This document shows, in pieces, positions 26,769-35,711 of a DNA stretch of 64,000 bases. The notes under the pieces are model-generated. The model worked only from the letters and a program-made list of their open reading frames with translations, was not told the origin of the DNA and searched no databases. This DNA is from Treponema sp. Its GTDB lineage: Bacteria; Spirochaetota; Spirochaetia; Treponematales; Treponemataceae. The translations under genes were made by a program, and so were the position numbers. How positions within the stretch are numbered: the stretch's first letter is position 1; every line of letters begins with the position of its first letter. The stretch lies in assembly GCA_022510905.1 (NCBI GenBank), contig JAFLSN010000008.1, forward strand, positions 18,344 through 82,343, read 5' to 3'.

Positions 26769-28165
26769 TTTTTCCTCAGCTTCACATAGAGCAGCATGCC
26801 AACGGTCCCGATAAAAAAGTTCGGGCCCCACATCATCCAAAAGCCGTTGTAACCGCCCCGTATGCCGAACATCTGGCCAAGGATTGTAGCCGCCCAATAC
26901 ATCACAGAAATTATGATGCCAAAAATGAGGCCCAGTGTCTGCCCGTCCTTCCTGCCGAACACCAGCGCAAGTGGAAAAGCAAGAATGGCAAAAAAAATCG
27001 AGCCGAACGGTATGGAAAATTTTTTGTTGAACTCCAGGTTGTAGGAATTCAGGTGACTTTTGCCGACATCGCTCTCCGTCTTCATCTTACTGATTTTTTT
27101 GTACAGGTCGTATGACGTCATTTCACGCGGAGACGTTGCGCCCGAGTGCTGAATGATTGAAGACTCGAATATATTGAGCGTCAAGGTGTCCGAGACGAGC
27201 ATATCGTAGCTGGCGCTTTTTTTGCCGTCAAGAAGAAGGACCACCGCGTCATTCATAATCAGCTGCATGAGGACACCCGGGCTCACGGCGTTCAACACGT
27301 CGCTTTCTTTCGAAAAAATCATGCGCTGTACGCCTTCATCGTCAACATCAAGAAAAACAAGGTCGCTCACATGGCGCTTGTCAACGGTGCCGATTACAAT
27401 CGTGGAATCGTTCATCCGCTTGATGGAATGGGATTCAAGCTCCACGGCAGGATTTGAAACGATGATCTGCCGGTACATGCGGTTGTAGTGCAGGGTTCCC
27501 AGCGGCAAAAAATAGTCGTTCATCACAAAGCTGAATACGGAAATGAGCAGCCCCATCACCAGCACCGGAGTCAAAATGGTGAGATAGCGCTGCCCGCTTG
27601 CCCTCAGGATGAGCACTTCATTGTCGGTGACCATGCGGCCCAGGCACATCAAAAAACCCACGAGCGTGGCAAACGGCCCGGACTGGGCTATTATGGCGGG
27701 GAGACAGTACCAGATGAGGCGCAGCACAGAAAAAACAGGCACCCGTTTTTTCAGGATGGTTTCCGCAAGAAGCAGAATCTGGTTCACAAAAAACACCACA
27801 AAAAAAAACAGAAAGCACACCAAAAAGTACAAGAACAGTTCGCGGGCAATGTATTTGACCAGCACGTTCGAGCGGATTTCATCAATCTTGAGAAGCCGGG
27901 CGCGTCCAAACGCCTCAAGCCGCGTGAACGAGGCCTTGCGCGAGACAGCCACCACCGCGTTCCAGAACGTGCGGCACAGTCTGAACGATGCAAGCGAGGT
28001 GCCGATTGAACCGAGAGAGGGAAGATTGGGAAAGCGTCGGCGCAGCACGCCGATGGGCGCACGGAACATTTCGTACAGGCGGCCTGACAGCGCCCAGAGC
28101 TTTTTGTGGAAAGGCTGAAATTTATCCTTTGACTCTTTGAACAGGTCTTCCCGTTTGTTCTTCAT
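26765..28165 (-). CDS. lptF: LptF/LptG-family permease (first copy), extended N-terminus
   Basis: This is the paralogous partner of the next gene, with the same six-helix plus periplasmic-domain plan ([61 protein letters not shown]). About 95 residues of mostly basic cytoplasmic sequence precede the first helix, which the usual LptF lacks. The ATG at 28165 overlaps the dut stop as ATGA, which supports the call. Treponemes are generally thought to lack classical LPS, so the cargo is open. Confidence 0.83.
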   Translation of the reverse strand: MKNKREDLFKESKDKFQPFHKKLWALSGRLYEMFRAPIGVLRRRFPNLPSLGSIGTSLASFRLCRTFWNAVVAVSRKASFTRLEAFGRARLLKIDEIRSNVLVKYIARELFLYFLVCFLFFFVVFFVNQILLLAETILKKRVPVFSVLRLIWYCLPAIIAQSGPFATLVGFLMCLGRMVTDNEVLILRASGQRYLTILTPVLVMGLLISVFSFVMNDYFLPLGTLHYNRMYRQIIVSNPAVELESHSIKRMNDSTIVIGTVDKRHVSDLVFLDVDDEGVQRMIFSKESDVLNAVSPGVLMQLIMNDAVVLLLDGKKSASYDMLVSDTLTLNIFESSIIQHSGATSPREMTSYDLYKKISKMKTESDVGKSHLNSYNLEFNKKFSIPFGSIFFAILAFPLALVFGRKDGQTLGLIFGIIISVMYWAATILGQMFGIRGGYNGFWMMWGPNFFIGTVGMLLYVKLRKK

Positions 28166-28611
28166 TCCCGCGTACCTGTGCTTCCAAAGCCCCCCGTGCC
28201 GCGCTCCGTTTCCGAAAGCGTCTCGCTGGCTACAAAAATTCCGCGCACAACCGGCGCCACCACCAGCTGGGCAATGCGGTCGCCGGAACAAACCGTAACG
28301 GCTTCGCTTCCTGCATTGAACAGCAGCACTTTCAGCTCGCCACGATAGTCGCTGTCAATCGTGCCGGGGCTGTTCAAAACGGTAAGTCCGTTTTTAAATG
28401 CGAGGCCGCTCCTTGGACGCACCTGAATTTCGTAGCCGTCGGGGATTTCAAAACATAGACCTGTGGGAACAAGCGCCCTGCCTTTAGGCTGAATTACAAC
28501 CGGTTCGCCCACAAACGCGCACACGTCCGCGCCAGCGGCACCAGCGGTTTTGTAAACTGGCGGCAAGGCGTTCTGCTGCACCGTGCAGCGGATAAAAACA
28601 GAATCGTTCAT
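28162..28611 (-). CDS. dut: dUTP diphosphatase
   Basis: The 149-residue trimeric-type dUTPase carries all five family motifs: [12 protein letters not shown] (I), [11 protein letters not shown] (II), [15 protein letters not shown] (III), [12 protein letters not shown] (IV) and the C-terminal [11 protein letters not shown] (V). It hydrolyses dUTP to dUMP and keeps uracil out of DNA. It overlaps the M16 peptidase gene upstream and lptF downstream by 4 bases each, so all are translated from one mRNA. Confidence 0.97.
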   Translation of the reverse strand: MNDSVFIRCTVQQNALPPVYKTAGAAGADVCAFVGEPVVIQPKGRALVPTGLCFEIPDGYEIQVRPRSGLAFKNGLTVLNSPGTIDSDYRGELKVLLFNAGSEAVTVCSGDRIAQLVVAPVVRGIFVASETLSETERGTGGFGSTGTRE

Positions 28612-29885
28612 GTCAGCATATCCCTCCTGGTTTTTGCCGAAAGCGCAGGGCCATATGACACGAACGCCTTCTTTTCGATGTTGAACAGAGCATTAAGCAT
28701 GGAGCGCACGGAATCCTGGCTTACAGCGCGAATGTTCATGATTATGTCGTCTGTTTCAACCTGAGGAAAGCCGAGCGCATGGTTTCGCTGAAGGCGCTTC
28801 ATGCGGAATTCCATGTCTTCGCTTCCAATGATTTCTTCGCCGCACAGGTGCTCCTTGGCGGCCTTGAGCTCGTCTTCGGTTATGCTGCCTGTGCGCAGCG
28901 CTTCAAGCTCAGCGTGTAGAATGCGCGACACAGGCAGCGCGTTCCGTTTTTCGCATGAGCAGTAGGCGCTCCACAGCGCGGCATCTTCATAGAACGTAAA
29001 AAAACTGTACACGGTGTAGCAAAATCCGCTCTTCTCGCGGAGTGCCTCAAACAGCCGGCTGCTCATGGTGTCGCCCGCAAGTGCGTTCATAACCGACATG
29101 GTACAGTAGTCCTGCATGGTCTCAGGAAGTGCGCACGGATAAAGCAGGAACAGCTGCTGGGAACGGAACGGGGCCGAAACAAAACACGTGCCCGGCTTCC
29201 AGACCGGAGGTGACCCAAAATGAAAGCGGCGAACAGGCCGATGCACAGAAAGCGTCTCCAAGACAGGACGCAGCAGTTCTTCGCTAACGGCACCTGCCGC
29301 GCACACCGTGAGTTCTCCCTTGGCAAAATAATTCTCATACCAGGCGCACACATCTCCGCGCAAAAGGCCGTCCAGGTCTGACATGGAACCGCTGATGCTC
29401 GCGCTGACAGACTGGCCTGGCCACACCGCAGAGGCCGCCGCGTCAAAAGCAGCCTCTTCGCTGTCATCAAGGCTTGCGACAATTTCGCTCTTAACCACCG
29501 CGCGTTCCCGTTCAAGCTCCTCTTCAGGAAAGTCAGCGTGCTCAGCCATGCCAGAAAGCACCGAAAGAGCCGTTGCGACAGAGGAACTTTCAGCAGGAAC
29601 CGTGCAGTACACGCAGACAGCCTCACGTTCTGTAAAGGCATTAACATAGCCTCCGATGCGGTCAAATGCAGCCGCAATTTCATGGGCGGAGCGGGCAGGT
29701 TCCGCTCCAAAGGCGGCGCACCCCTTGAACAGCAGATGCTCGCAAAAATGGGAAATTCCATGCTGTCCGTCGCGCTCATAACGGCTCCCTGCCGCAAACC
29801 AGAAGCCGATGGACACGGTTCGTGCGCATTCCACTGATTCGGTTATGAGCAATACATTGTTCTTCAGCACGGATGTTGTGACCAT
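28608..29885 (-). CDS. M16-family zinc peptidase
   Basis: A 425-residue half-size M16 peptidase. The inverted zinc motif HFCEH (residues about 46-50 in [14 protein letters not shown]) and the downstream Glu region [14 protein letters not shown] are intact, so it should be active. The C-terminal M16 domain is present ([20 protein letters not shown]). It has no signal peptide and is cytoplasmic. Relatives include the mitochondrial processing peptidase and bacterial YmxG/PqqL types. It is the first gene of an operon with dut, lptF and lptG. Its ATG lies 7 bases after a -10 box, so the mRNA looks leaderless. Confidence 0.9.
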   Translation of the reverse strand: MVTTSVLKNNVLLITESVECARTVSIGFWFAAGSRYERDGQHGISHFCEHLLFKGCAAFGAEPARSAHEIAAAFDRIGGYVNAFTEREAVCVYCTVPAESSSVATALSVLSGMAEHADFPEEELERERAVVKSEIVASLDDSEEAAFDAAASAVWPGQSVSASISGSMSDLDGLLRGDVCAWYENYFAKGELTVCAAGAVSEELLRPVLETLSVHRPVRRFHFGSPPVWKPGTCFVSAPFRSQQLFLLYPCALPETMQDYCTMSVMNALAGDTMSSRLFEALREKSGFCYTVYSFFTFYEDAALWSAYCSCEKRNALPVSRILHAELEALRTGSITEDELKAAKEHLCGEEIIGSEDMEFRMKRLQRNHALGFPQVETDDIIMNIRAVSQDSVRSMLNALFNIEKKAFVSYGPALSAKTRRDMLT

Positions 29886-29892
29886 GACGGAA

Positions 29893-29921
29893 AGTATAGC
29901 GAAAACCGGACGCTTTGTGAA
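29893..29921 (-). promoter_or_regulatory. Leaderless promoter of the M16-dut-lptFG operon
   Basis: TTCACA (29921-29916) and TATACT (29898-29893) are 17 bases apart, and the ATG at 29885 follows after 7 bases with no ribosome site. Confidence 0.55.
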
Positions 29922-29971
29922 CAGAGCTTAGTTGGAAAAAACAGGGAAATCACCCCTCCTCCCGGCCCAAA

Positions 29972-30037
29972 AGCAAGGTTTCAAGCCAGGCCCCGGCCTC
30001 GCAGATGCACGGTATGCACCCTTTTACGCACGAACCA
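29972..30037 (+). repeat. Dispersed intergenic repeat, short copy
   Basis: The stretch AGCAAGGTTTCAAGCCAGG, then CTCGCAGATGCACGGTATGC and CCTTTTACGCACGAACCAG, matches the right end of the long copies at 33.1 and 52.7 kb. It lies in the 211-base gap between the M16 peptidase and lnt, which holds nothing else I can name. Confidence 0.6.
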
Positions 30038-30096
30038 GTTTTGCGCAATATTCTCAAATTCAGGTTTTAAAAGCCGCGCAGCACAGGCCCGTCCGC

Positions 30097-31764
30097 TCAA
30101 ACGCCATTCAACCTTGAATGCCTACACCGTGAGCAAACACAGGACACTGCCCTGCAAACAAAAAACAGAAGTGAAGCCAAGAGAAGCGCACAGCCGAACC
30201 AGTCTCCAAAGCGGGTATACAATGTGCACGGACGTTCGGCGGGAACGGAAACCGTGTGGCACAGCACGGTGGCTTCAAATGACGGCGCAAATTCCACCAC
30301 ACGCCCGGTGCGGTCAATGCTGCATGTAACGCCGCTTGCGGTTGAGCGCACTTCAGGCAGGCGGTTTTCGGCACAACGGAACGTTGCCATGGCAAGGTGC
30401 TGGATCTGGCAAACATCGCTGCCGGCCCAAGAATCATTCGACACGTTTACAAAAAGCCTTGCACCGTTCTTGGCAAGACGGCGGCAGACAGAACCGAAAG
30501 TGTCTTCAAAGCAAATCGGTGTCGCAAAATCCATGTTCCGGCACGAAAACACCTTGTATTCATTTCCTGCTGACCAAAAATGGCTGTCTCCCAGCAGGAG
30601 CTTTTCATGGATACGTGGAAACTGCTTTTTATACGGAAAATGCTCGGTAAACGGAACCAGATGAATCTTGCGGTACACTTCAGGTTTAGGCGGAATCACG
30701 TTGCCCCGTGCGCTGTCAAACACGAGTGTGGCGTTGTAGTCATCAGGAAAGGCACCGCCAGAATCCACGGAATGCTGGTTTCCGATCACAAAACACACGT
30801 CGCGTGAATCAATGTATGAAAGGAGCGAGCAGACCAGCTGATAGCGGGCACTGTCACGGCGGCTGTAATAATTGTACACCACAGGAGGCACGAACGCCGT
30901 CTCAGGCCAAACCACCAGCTCGGTCTGGGGCTGTTCCAAAAGCGCCTGTTCTGTAAGGGAGCGGAGACGCTCAAATTCCTTGCAGTACGCATCTACACCG
31001 TTTTTCCATGGGCTTGAATTTCCCTGCACCAGCGCAACAGGAAAGTCCTGAACAGGCCGTCTTTTTTGAACCACAATAACAAGAGTTCCATAAAGAAGTG
31101 CGAGAACAAAAAGTCCCAGCCAACACATGAAGGGCAATAATGCGCACAGAACAGCCTTGCAAGGCTTTTTTGTCTGCATACAGCGTGAAGCGGTTTCACT
31201 GGAGGCCTTGCGCCTCGCGCTCCAAAACCGAACAGAACTGGCACACAAGGAAGCCGCACAAAGCGCGCAAACAGCCGAAACCATCCACACCCCCCCGAGA
31301 GCCGAACACTGGATCAGCGGAACAAAGCGCCACTGCGTATAGCCCAGCACCCCATATCCAAAGCCCGCAAACCCCTGCGTCTTTAAAAACTCCCAGGCGC
31401 ACCACACAATAGCCATGCCAGCAAACCTGAAACGCCGCCCAAGAACCCACACGGCATGGAGCGCCACAAACACCAGAGAAATCATAAGCCCGTACAGAAC
31501 AGCCACAATGTATATTGTATACGGGTTGAATCTTGAAAGCCAAAAGCAGAACAGTCCGTAACCCAGCGCACCGTAGAGGGCACCCCACAGCCAGACAGTC
31601 CTGAACGGAGCCGAGGCGCACAGCGCAAACACAGGAACCAGAGCCACAAAGCCCAATGCCCCGGCTCCACCATGCACCACAGGATTAGGATGTGAAGATG
31701 CGAACAGCACCGCTCCTAGCGCACAAAGCAGTCCATGGAGAGCAAAAGGCGGGATTCGCTGCAT
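30097..31764 (-). CDS. lnt: Apolipoprotein N-acyltransferase
   Basis: Lnt adds the third acyl chain to lipoproteins at the outer face of the inner membrane. The protein (555 residues from ATG 31764, 563 from TTG 31788) has about seven transmembrane helices and a periplasmic nitrilase-like domain. The catalytic triad is readable as Glu in VVWPETAFVPP, Lys in YRKIHLVPFTEHFP and Cys in ATPICFEDTFGS. Neither start has a clear ribosome site. The TTG directly abuts the HU stop codon, so coupling to HU translation is possible. Several secreted lipoproteins in the window would be its substrates. Confidence 0.9.
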   Translation of the reverse strand: MQRIPPFALHGLLCALGAVLFASSHPNPVVHGGAGALGFVALVPVFALCASAPFRTVWLWGALYGALGYGLFCFWLSRFNPYTIYIVAVLYGLMISLVFVALHAVWVLGRRFRFAGMAIVWCAWEFLKTQGFAGFGYGVLGYTQWRFVPLIQCSALGGVWMVSAVCALCAASLCASSVRFWSARRKASSETASRCMQTKKPCKAVLCALLPFMCWLGLFVLALLYGTLVIVVQKRRPVQDFPVALVQGNSSPWKNGVDAYCKEFERLRSLTEQALLEQPQTELVVWPETAFVPPVVYNYYSRRDSARYQLVCSLLSYIDSRDVCFVIGNQHSVDSGGAFPDDYNATLVFDSARGNVIPPKPEVYRKIHLVPFTEHFPYKKQFPRIHEKLLLGDSHFWSAGNEYKVFSCRNMDFATPICFEDTFGSVCRRLAKNGARLFVNVSNDSWAGSDVCQIQHLAMATFRCAENRLPEVRSTASGVTCSIDRTGRVVEFAPSFEATVLCHTVSVPAERPCTLYTRFGDWFGCALLLASLLFFVCRAVSCVCSRCRHSRLNGV

Positions 31765-31788
31765 AGAAAACAAAGCAGGACGGCGCAA

Positions 31789-32142
31789 CTACAAATCAGA
31801 TGGGGAACAGTCCGAAAGCACAACGTCAGAACCAGATTCAGACACGGGGAGAGTCCACAGCGCTTTTTTGAGCTCCTGCCCCGACCTAAACGCCGCCACG
31901 TAATGAGGAGCCACGGAAAGCTGCTCACCGGTCTTGGGGTTTCGGGCCTTTACCCGCCCCTTTCTCAGCCTTGGCTCAAATGTGCCGAACCCCCGCAGCT
32001 CGATGGTGTTTCCTTCTTTTAATGATGTTTTTATTTCTTCAAGCAACAGCTCAATGATATTCTGCACTGTACGCTTTTCTTCATTTGTATGCTGGTACAC
32101 GGCTTCAACTAAATCATACTTTGTTACTTTTTTAGAGGACAT
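31789..32142 (-). CDS. HU-family DNA-binding protein
   Basis: The 117-residue protein has the HU/IHF fold: KKVTKYDLVEAVYQHTNEEK, IIELLLEEIKTSL, IELRGFGTFEPRLRKGRVKA and the DNA-binding arm ARNPKTGEQLSVAPHYVAAF. It bends and compacts DNA. It is longer than typical 90-residue HU because of an acidic Ser-rich tail of about 20 residues (SESGSDVVLSD). GGGGG at correct spacing selects the ATG at 32142 over upstream frames. lnt follows without a gap. Confidence 0.93.
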   Translation of the reverse strand: MSSKKVTKYDLVEAVYQHTNEEKRTVQNIIELLLEEIKTSLKEGNTIELRGFGTFEPRLRKGRVKARNPKTGEQLSVAPHYVAAFRSGQELKKALWTLPVSESGSDVVLSDCSPSDL

Positions 32143-32372
32143 TACCATACCCCCAACACAGTTCACTGACGGACATGAAGCTGCAAGCCCCATATTGCAT
32201 CACAAACCATCATCTCTGCTGAACATTATTTTTTAAGACAAGCAGTTTTCAGATTTTCTTCAAAAAAACAGAGATACAAAAACATTCTGAAATCGAACCT
32301 TCCAGCAAAACGGCAGACGCAACAGATCCAGCTGCCAGACGAATCCACATGGAACCATCTGACAGCCATGCA

Positions 32373-32660
32373 TCAGTTTGCGCTGGCAGGAGCGGCAAAT
32401 GTAACGTTATACAGCTTGTACATGCGGCTTTTTTTGCGAGACACGGAATTCCGCTTCAAGACATTTTTGCGCAATGCGTTGTCAAGCTCGGACTGCAAGG
32501 CGCGCAGCAAATCGAGAGCAAGCGTCTGATCCTTTTTCTGAACTGCGGCGATATACTTTTTGGCGCTGGTATGCACCCGAGATTTTACGGCTTTGTTTCG
32601 CAGACGGCGAACTTCACTCTGGGCGTGCCGTTTTTCTGCTGATGTTCGTTTTACTGACAA
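32373..32660 (-). CDS. rpsT: 30S ribosomal protein S20
   Basis: The 95-residue basic protein matches S20: SVKRTSAEKRHAQSEVRRLRN, then RVHTSAKKYIAAVQKKD and NALRKNVLKRNSVSRKKSR. The start is taken as TTG at 32660 because it aligns with the family N-terminus and has GGGGG seven bases upstream. The next in-frame ATG lies 45 bases further upstream, near the promoter, and gives a non-homologous leader. The 230 bases between this gene and HU show no named element. Confidence 0.9.
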   Translation of the reverse strand: MSVKRTSAEKRHAQSEVRRLRNKAVKSRVHTSAKKYIAAVQKKDQTLALDLLRALQSELDNALRKNVLKRNSVSRKKSRMYKLYNVTFAAPASAN

Positions 32661-32690
32661 AGGAATACCCCCAAACAAAAACTGTGGGCT

Positions 32691-32719
32691 ATTGTATATC
32701 ATCAAAAAACAAGTGTCAA
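32691..32719 (-). promoter_or_regulatory. Promoter of rpsT
   Basis: TTGACA (32719-32714) and TACAAT (32696-32691) are 17 bases apart on the minus strand. The leader of about 25 bases contains the GGGGG ribosome site, so this is a conventional leadered transcript. Confidence 0.7.
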
Positions 32720-32839
32720 GTACCGCGCGGACTGTTTCATGGCAGCAACCATTCAGAATAATTGTGAGCCATGCACATGCAAAAACTATTGGCTATTGAC
32801 TGGTTGAAAACAAACATTTTCTAAATCAACACAGCCTAA

Positions 32840-33192
32840 CGCACAAGGCAGGTATGATTTTTCTGGAATTTGACCCTTGGGCAGTGATAAAGAAGTCTTT
32901 GCCTGGTGTGTTTTCTTATAAGGTATTGCAGCAAAGGATACATACCCTTTCTATGCTTCCGGCAATGAAAAAAAATATCAACTTTTTTCATCACCTGAAA
33001 CGCCGTTTCGCAACGGAGTGAAAAACGTCAGCCAAGAACCGAGTGAGTTTTGAAAAAAAAACGAAATCAGAATCAGACGCGCCATCTGCGCGGCTGATTT
33101 TAAACGTTCATTTCGCCCATGTTTGCAACAAGGCTTCTGGCAAGGGGCTGGCTTCGCAGAAGCACGGCATGTACCCTTTCTGCACTAATCAA
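32840..33192 (+). repeat. Dispersed intergenic repeat, long copy A
   Basis: This fills most of the 603-base gap between rpsT and metG. It aligns with the copy at 52.37-52.76 kb over its whole length: GGTATGATTTTTCTGGAATT, TTGGGCAGTGATAAAGAAG, TATTGCAGCAAAGGATAC, CAACGGAGTGA, GGCTGATTTTAAACGTTCAT, TCGCAGAAGCACGGCATGTA. A central stem ATGAAAAAA/TTTTTTCAT occupies the place of a different but equally paired stem in copy B. No reading frame survives in both copies. Confidence 0.7.
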
Positions 33193-33228
33193 TCCAGCAA
33201 GAGCTTGCAGGCGCGGAGCGTCACAACG

Positions 33229-33257
33229 TTGACTATCGGGCCGCTATTTTCTATAAT
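33229..33257 (+). promoter_or_regulatory. Leaderless promoter of metG
   Basis: TTGACT (33229) and perfect TATAAT (33252) are 17 bases apart. The metG ATG at 33264 follows 6 bases after the -10 box with no ribosome site. Confidence 0.65.
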
Positions 33258-33263
33258 TGCAGA

Positions 33264-35594
33264 ATGAACAGAAGACTTATCACAAGCGCGCTCCCCTACG
33301 TGAACAACATACCCCACCTAGGAAATCTCATACAGATGCTTTCTGCCGATGTTTTCGCACGATTCTGCCGGAACCGCGGCTACGACACGCTCTATGTCTG
33401 CGGCACCGACGAGTACGGCACCGCAACAGAAACCCGCGCGCTCGAAGAAGGCAAGACTCCACGGGAGCTGTGCGACTACTATTTTGCAGAGCATGACAAA
33501 ATATACAAATGGTTCCACATCAACTTTGACAAATTCGGGCGCACGTCAAACGATGAATGCACGGAGATAACGCAAAAGCTTTTCCGGGATCTTGAGAAAA
33601 ACGGACTTATCACCGAGCACACAAACCGGCAGCCTTTCTGCCCAAAATGCTCAAGATTTCTCGCAGACCGCTACGTGCACGGCACCTGCCCTAAATGCGG
33701 CTTCGACGACGCAAGAGGAGACCAGTGCGACAAGTGCGGAAGCCTGCTTGACCCGGTGGAACTGCTGAACCCACGGTGCGCAACATGCGGATGCACGCCA
33801 GAAGTGAGAGAAACCAAACATCTGTACATAAACCTGCCCGCCATCAGCACAAAGCTCGACACGTGGATGAACGATGCAAGCGAAAGGGGCCGCTGGTCTG
33901 ACAACGCCATCAACATGACACGCGCCTGGCTCCGTGACGGCCTGAACGAGCGGGCCATAACCCGCGACCTGAAATGGGGAATCCCGGTGCCAAAAACGGG
34001 CTACGAAAACAAGGTGTTCTACGTGTGGTTCAACGCCCCGATCGGCTACATGTCAATCACCAAGCAGCTGGAAGATGAATTGAAGTCCGAAGGAAAACCC
34101 TGTTTCGACTGGAAAAGCTGGTGGCTTCCATCGGAAAGCGATGAGGCCGCCGAAAAGCCGCCTGTCGATTTGTTCCAGTTCATCGGAAAAGACAACATCC
34201 CATTCCATACCGTAATCTTTCCCTGCACGCTCTTGGGAAGCGGGCACGACTGGACAAAGCTGTTCCATATGTCAAGCACCGAATACCTGAATTACGAAGG
34301 CGGAAAATTTTCAAAAAGCCACGGTGTCGGAGTGTTCGGCACAGATGCGATTGAAACAGGCATCAAGGCAGATGCATGGCGTTTCTACATTTTCTATAAC
34401 CGCCCTGAAAAGCAGGACTATCAGTTCACATGGAAAGAGTTCCGCGAAAAGTACAATGGCGAGCTCATCGGAAACCTTGGAAACCTTGTAAACAGGACGC
34501 TTCTTTTTGTGACAAAATATTATGGCGGCAAGATCCCGGATGCTACCGCAGACGAGGAGCTGTGGAAAGACGTGCGTGAACACGAGGCGAAACTCACCGC
34601 GCACCTTGAATGGGCAGAGCTGAAAGACGCATTCCATGAAATTTTTGCAATAAGCGACATCGGAAACAAGGCGTTCCAGGCAGGAGAGCCTTGGAAAACA
34701 CGCACAACGGATCCTGGCAGGGCGGCAAAACTCATCTACAACCTTTGCTACATCATAAAAGACTTGATGATACTCGTCCACCCCTATCTGCCCCAGTTCA
34801 GCGAGAAGATCCTTTCATACCTTGGAAAACAGATTGACGAGCCGTGCTTTGGCGAAGAACACGTAGCAGGAGGTCTCAACTGGAACGACCTCGGAAAGAC
34901 TGAAGGTTTGGACACCGTTCTTGAGCCTGAAGTGTTCTTTACCCCGCTCGACCAAAAGACGGCGGAAGCATTCCGCGAAAAATATTCTGGAAGCCAGAAG
35001 GAACGGGGCGAAAAAGCTGACACAAGCGCAAAAAGCGGCAAGGCCGGAAAGAAGACCAAGAACGCAAAGAACGGGCCTGCGCTTGCTGAAAACCAGGTGG
35101 CGTGCTTCAATGAAAAAATCGACCTGCGCGTGGCAAAAATCACCAAGGTGGAAAACAACCCCGAAGGCGAAAAGCTTTACGTCGAGACGCTCGACGATGG
35201 AAGCGGCCAACCACGTGTCATACAGAGCGGTCTGCGCGATTTCTTGAAGCCTGAAGAACTTTTGGGAAAACACATCATACTTGCGGCAAACCTTGCCCCA
35301 CGCACCATGCGCGGCATTGAAAGCCGTGGAATGCTCCTTGCCGCCGACTGGAAAGACACCGAAGGCAAAGCCCACGTGGAGCCGCTTGAAGCTCCATGGG
35401 CAGAACCCGGCACCCCCGTTACGCTCGAAGGCGCTGACGGTGACGTGGAGAAGCCTGAAGAGATAACCATCGACGACTTCTTTTCCGTCCAGATCAAGAT
35501 AACAGGACGCGCCGCAAATGTGTGCGGAACAGCGCTTGTGGCAGACGGAAAAGCCATTTCCACCGTGCACACGGTAGACGGCGACGTGCATTGA
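33264..35594 (+). CDS. metG: Methionyl-tRNA synthetase
   Basis: MetRS charges tRNA-Met for initiation and elongation. The 776-residue protein has the HIGH-type motif in NNIPHLGNLIQML, a zinc domain with four CxxC-like pairs (CPKC, CPKCG, CDKCG, CATCG, about residues 130-180), and the KMSKS-type motif GGKFSKSHGVGVFG (about 355). An anticodon-binding helical domain follows. A Lys/Ala-rich linker leads to a C-terminal EMAP/Trbp111-type tRNA-binding domain (IDLRVAKITKVENNPEGEKL to RTMRGIESRGMLLAA). About 60 extra residues follow that domain. It appears to be translated from a leaderless mRNA. Confidence 0.97.
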   Translation: MNRRLITSALPYVNNIPHLGNLIQMLSADVFARFCRNRGYDTLYVCGTDEYGTATETRALEEGKTPRELCDYYFAEHDKIYKWFHINFDKFGRTSNDECTEITQKLFRDLEKNGLITEHTNRQPFCPKCSRFLADRYVHGTCPKCGFDDARGDQCDKCGSLLDPVELLNPRCATCGCTPEVRETKHLYINLPAISTKLDTWMNDASERGRWSDNAINMTRAWLRDGLNERAITRDLKWGIPVPKTGYENKVFYVWFNAPIGYMSITKQLEDELKSEGKPCFDWKSWWLPSESDEAAEKPPVDLFQFIGKDNIPFHTVIFPCTLLGSGHDWTKLFHMSSTEYLNYEGGKFSKSHGVGVFGTDAIETGIKADAWRFYIFYNRPEKQDYQFTWKEFREKYNGELIGNLGNLVNRTLLFVTKYYGGKIPDATADEELWKDVREHEAKLTAHLEWAELKDAFHEIFAISDIGNKAFQAGEPWKTRTTDPGRAAKLIYNLCYIIKDLMILVHPYLPQFSEKILSYLGKQIDEPCFGEEHVAGGLNWNDLGKTEGLDTVLEPEVFFTPLDQKTAEAFREKYSGSQKERGEKADTSAKSGKAGKKTKNAKNGPALAENQVACFNEKIDLRVAKITKVENNPEGEKLYVETLDDGSGQPRVIQSGLRDFLKPEELLGKHIILAANLAPRTMRGIESRGMLLAADWKDTEGKAHVEPLEAPWAEPGTPVTLEGADGDVEKPEEITIDDFFSVQIKITGRAANVCGTALVADGKAISTVHTVDGDVH

Positions 35595-35711
35595 TCCGTG
35601 CAGGATTGTACATGATCCAAACCGAATTCACCAGTGAATCATGACACAGCACGAACCGACCGTGAAAACCTGGCACCTCATCTGTGCCAGCGAGCAGCAA
35701 TTTAAGGACAT
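35595..35711 (+). other. metG-femAB gap with a 7-bp hairpin
   Basis: The gap contains CTGGCAC/GTGCCAG (35670-35690, 7-base loop) just upstream of the AAGGA ribosome site of the next gene. No U-run follows. No good promoter was found, so metG and the next gene may be cotranscribed. Confidence 0.4.
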
